In this document: positions 5,569 to 6,309 of the stretch, in pieces
Layout: every line of letters starts with the position of its first letter
Numbering within the stretch: position 1 is the stretch's first letter
NCBI GenBank assembly: GCA_003553895.1
Contig: PWFM01000106.1
Coordinates: 1-6,309, forward strand
DNA length: 6,309 bases
DNA from: Syntrophomonadaceae bacterium
GTDB lineage: Bacteria; Bacillota; Dethiobacteria; DTU022
Direction of reading: 5' to 3'
Program-made: the position numbers and the translations under genes
Notes under the pieces: generated by a model
The model's input: the letters and a program-made list of their open reading frames with translations, nothing else
Told to the model about the DNA's origin: nothing
Databases searched by the model: none

Positions 5569-6300
5569 TTGTTCTACCGGGCAAAACCGGGGCAGGTCAG
5601 TTACGGTGAAGCAATAGGCATTATATTGCTTGATAGCTCTGCCCCGTTCATCCCAGGCGATGTGGCCAACGCCAGCACCTACAGTTTCCCGGTTCGCTTT
5701 CAAAAGGTGCCGGGCCTGAGTGTGGAACGCATTTTTAATCACGATCTTTCCCTTGTTGATGACGTGATTGAAGCAGCTGTTGAATTAAAAGCTAACGGAG
5801 TCAGGGCAATCACCGGCGACTGCGGTTTTATGGCCCTCTACCAGGAGCAAATAGCCCGTGCTGTAGGACTTCCAACCTTTATGTCCAGCCTTCTGCAGGT
5901 GCCGTTTATTGTTCGCCTGATCGGCAAAAAAGACCAGGTTGGGATTATCACGGCCAACGCCGGGGCCCTTAATGATCAGGTTTTAAAGATCTGCGGGGCC
6001 GATTTGCCGGAAAAGCTGGCTGTCCGCGGCCTGGAAAACTGCCCAGCTTTCCGGGATGCCTTTATTGAAGAAAAAGGGATCCTGGACAGCTCGAAGGTGG
6101 AAGAAGAAGTTGTTAGAGCGGCCAGGGAGTTGACAGAAAAGGTGCCTGAAACAAGGGTTTTGCTTTTCGAATGCAGCGTCCTGGCGCCATATGGCGCGGC
6201 CGTCCAGCATACTACGGGCCTGCCTGTATTCGATTACATTACCATGATAAATTATGTTTATTCGGCTGTAGTTAAGCAGCGCTTTGAAGGTTTTATGTAA
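5569..6300 (+). CDS. Asp/Glu/hydantoin racemase-superfamily protein with two active-site cysteines
   Basis: This 243-residue, probably cytoplasmic enzyme has no signal peptide or membrane segment. It resembles cofactor-independent amino acid racemases, which use a pair of cysteines to remove and return the alpha proton. Cysteine C85 lies in ITGDCGFMALYQ (81-92) and C202 in LFECSVLAPYG (199-209), each near the start or middle of a half-domain, as in the superfamily. Other blocks are PGDVANASTYSFPVR (29-43), PTFMSSLLQVP (102-112), VGIITAN (124-130) and GLPVFDYIT (217-225). The PGDVANA-type N-terminus sets it apart from classic glutamate racemase (MurI) and suggests a catabolic subgroup annotated only as Asp/Glu racemase family. 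Maleate isomerase and arylmalonate decarboxylase belong to the same superfamily, so isomerase or decarboxylase activity cannot be excluded. Context beside an amidohydrolase and a carboxylate transporter favours racemising an amino acid or its N-substituted form. It ends nine bases before the window edge. Confidence 0.87.
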   Translation: MFYRAKPGQVSYGEAIGIILLDSSAPFIPGDVANASTYSFPVRFQKVPGLSVERIFNHDLSLVDDVIEAAVELKANGVRAITGDCGFMALYQEQIARAVGLPTFMSSLLQVPFIVRLIGKKDQVGIITANAGALNDQVLKICGADLPEKLAVRGLENCPAFRDAFIEEKGILDSSKVEEEVVRAARELTEKVPETRVLLFECSVLAPYGAAVQHTTGLPVFDYITMINYVYSAVVKQRFEGFM

Positions 6301-6309
6301 GTATAACGG

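Overview
The window is a compact stretch of bacterial chromosome, all genes on the + strand. Codon use, strong AGGAGG-type ribosome binding sites, three TTG start codons out of six, and a solute-binding protein anchored as a lipoprotein suggest a Gram-positive Bacillota, perhaps an anaerobic Clostridia-type organism. That taxonomic call is inference; there is no rRNA or marker gene here.

Layout: positions 1-147 hold a promoter with an overlapping palindrome. Next comes an IclR-family transcription regulator (148-945), closed by a short AT-rich hairpin terminator (1000-1033). An AT-rich gap follows with a candidate promoter and nested inverted repeats. Five genes then run to the end of the window: an M20D metal-dependent amidohydrolase (1213-2409), the three parts of a TRAP transporter (DctP 2486-3625, DctQ 3701-4228, DctM 4258-5538), and a two-cysteine Asp/Glu-racemase-superfamily enzyme (5569-6300). 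A perfect 14-bp hairpin with a short T tract lies between dctP and dctQ and probably sets subunit stoichiometry.

Working model (inference): DctP captures a small carboxylate outside the membrane, and DctQM imports it using an ion gradient. The M20D enzyme cleaves an amide bond, as in N-acyl, N-aroyl or related amino acid conjugates, and the racemase interconverts stereoisomers of the substrate or product so that both enantiomers can be used. The IclR protein would sense the compound and control the cluster. The substrate cannot be read from the sequence. I see no mobile element, CRISPR array, RNA gene or defence system; the novelty lies in the gene combination and its cis-regulatory structure, not in a new protein family.
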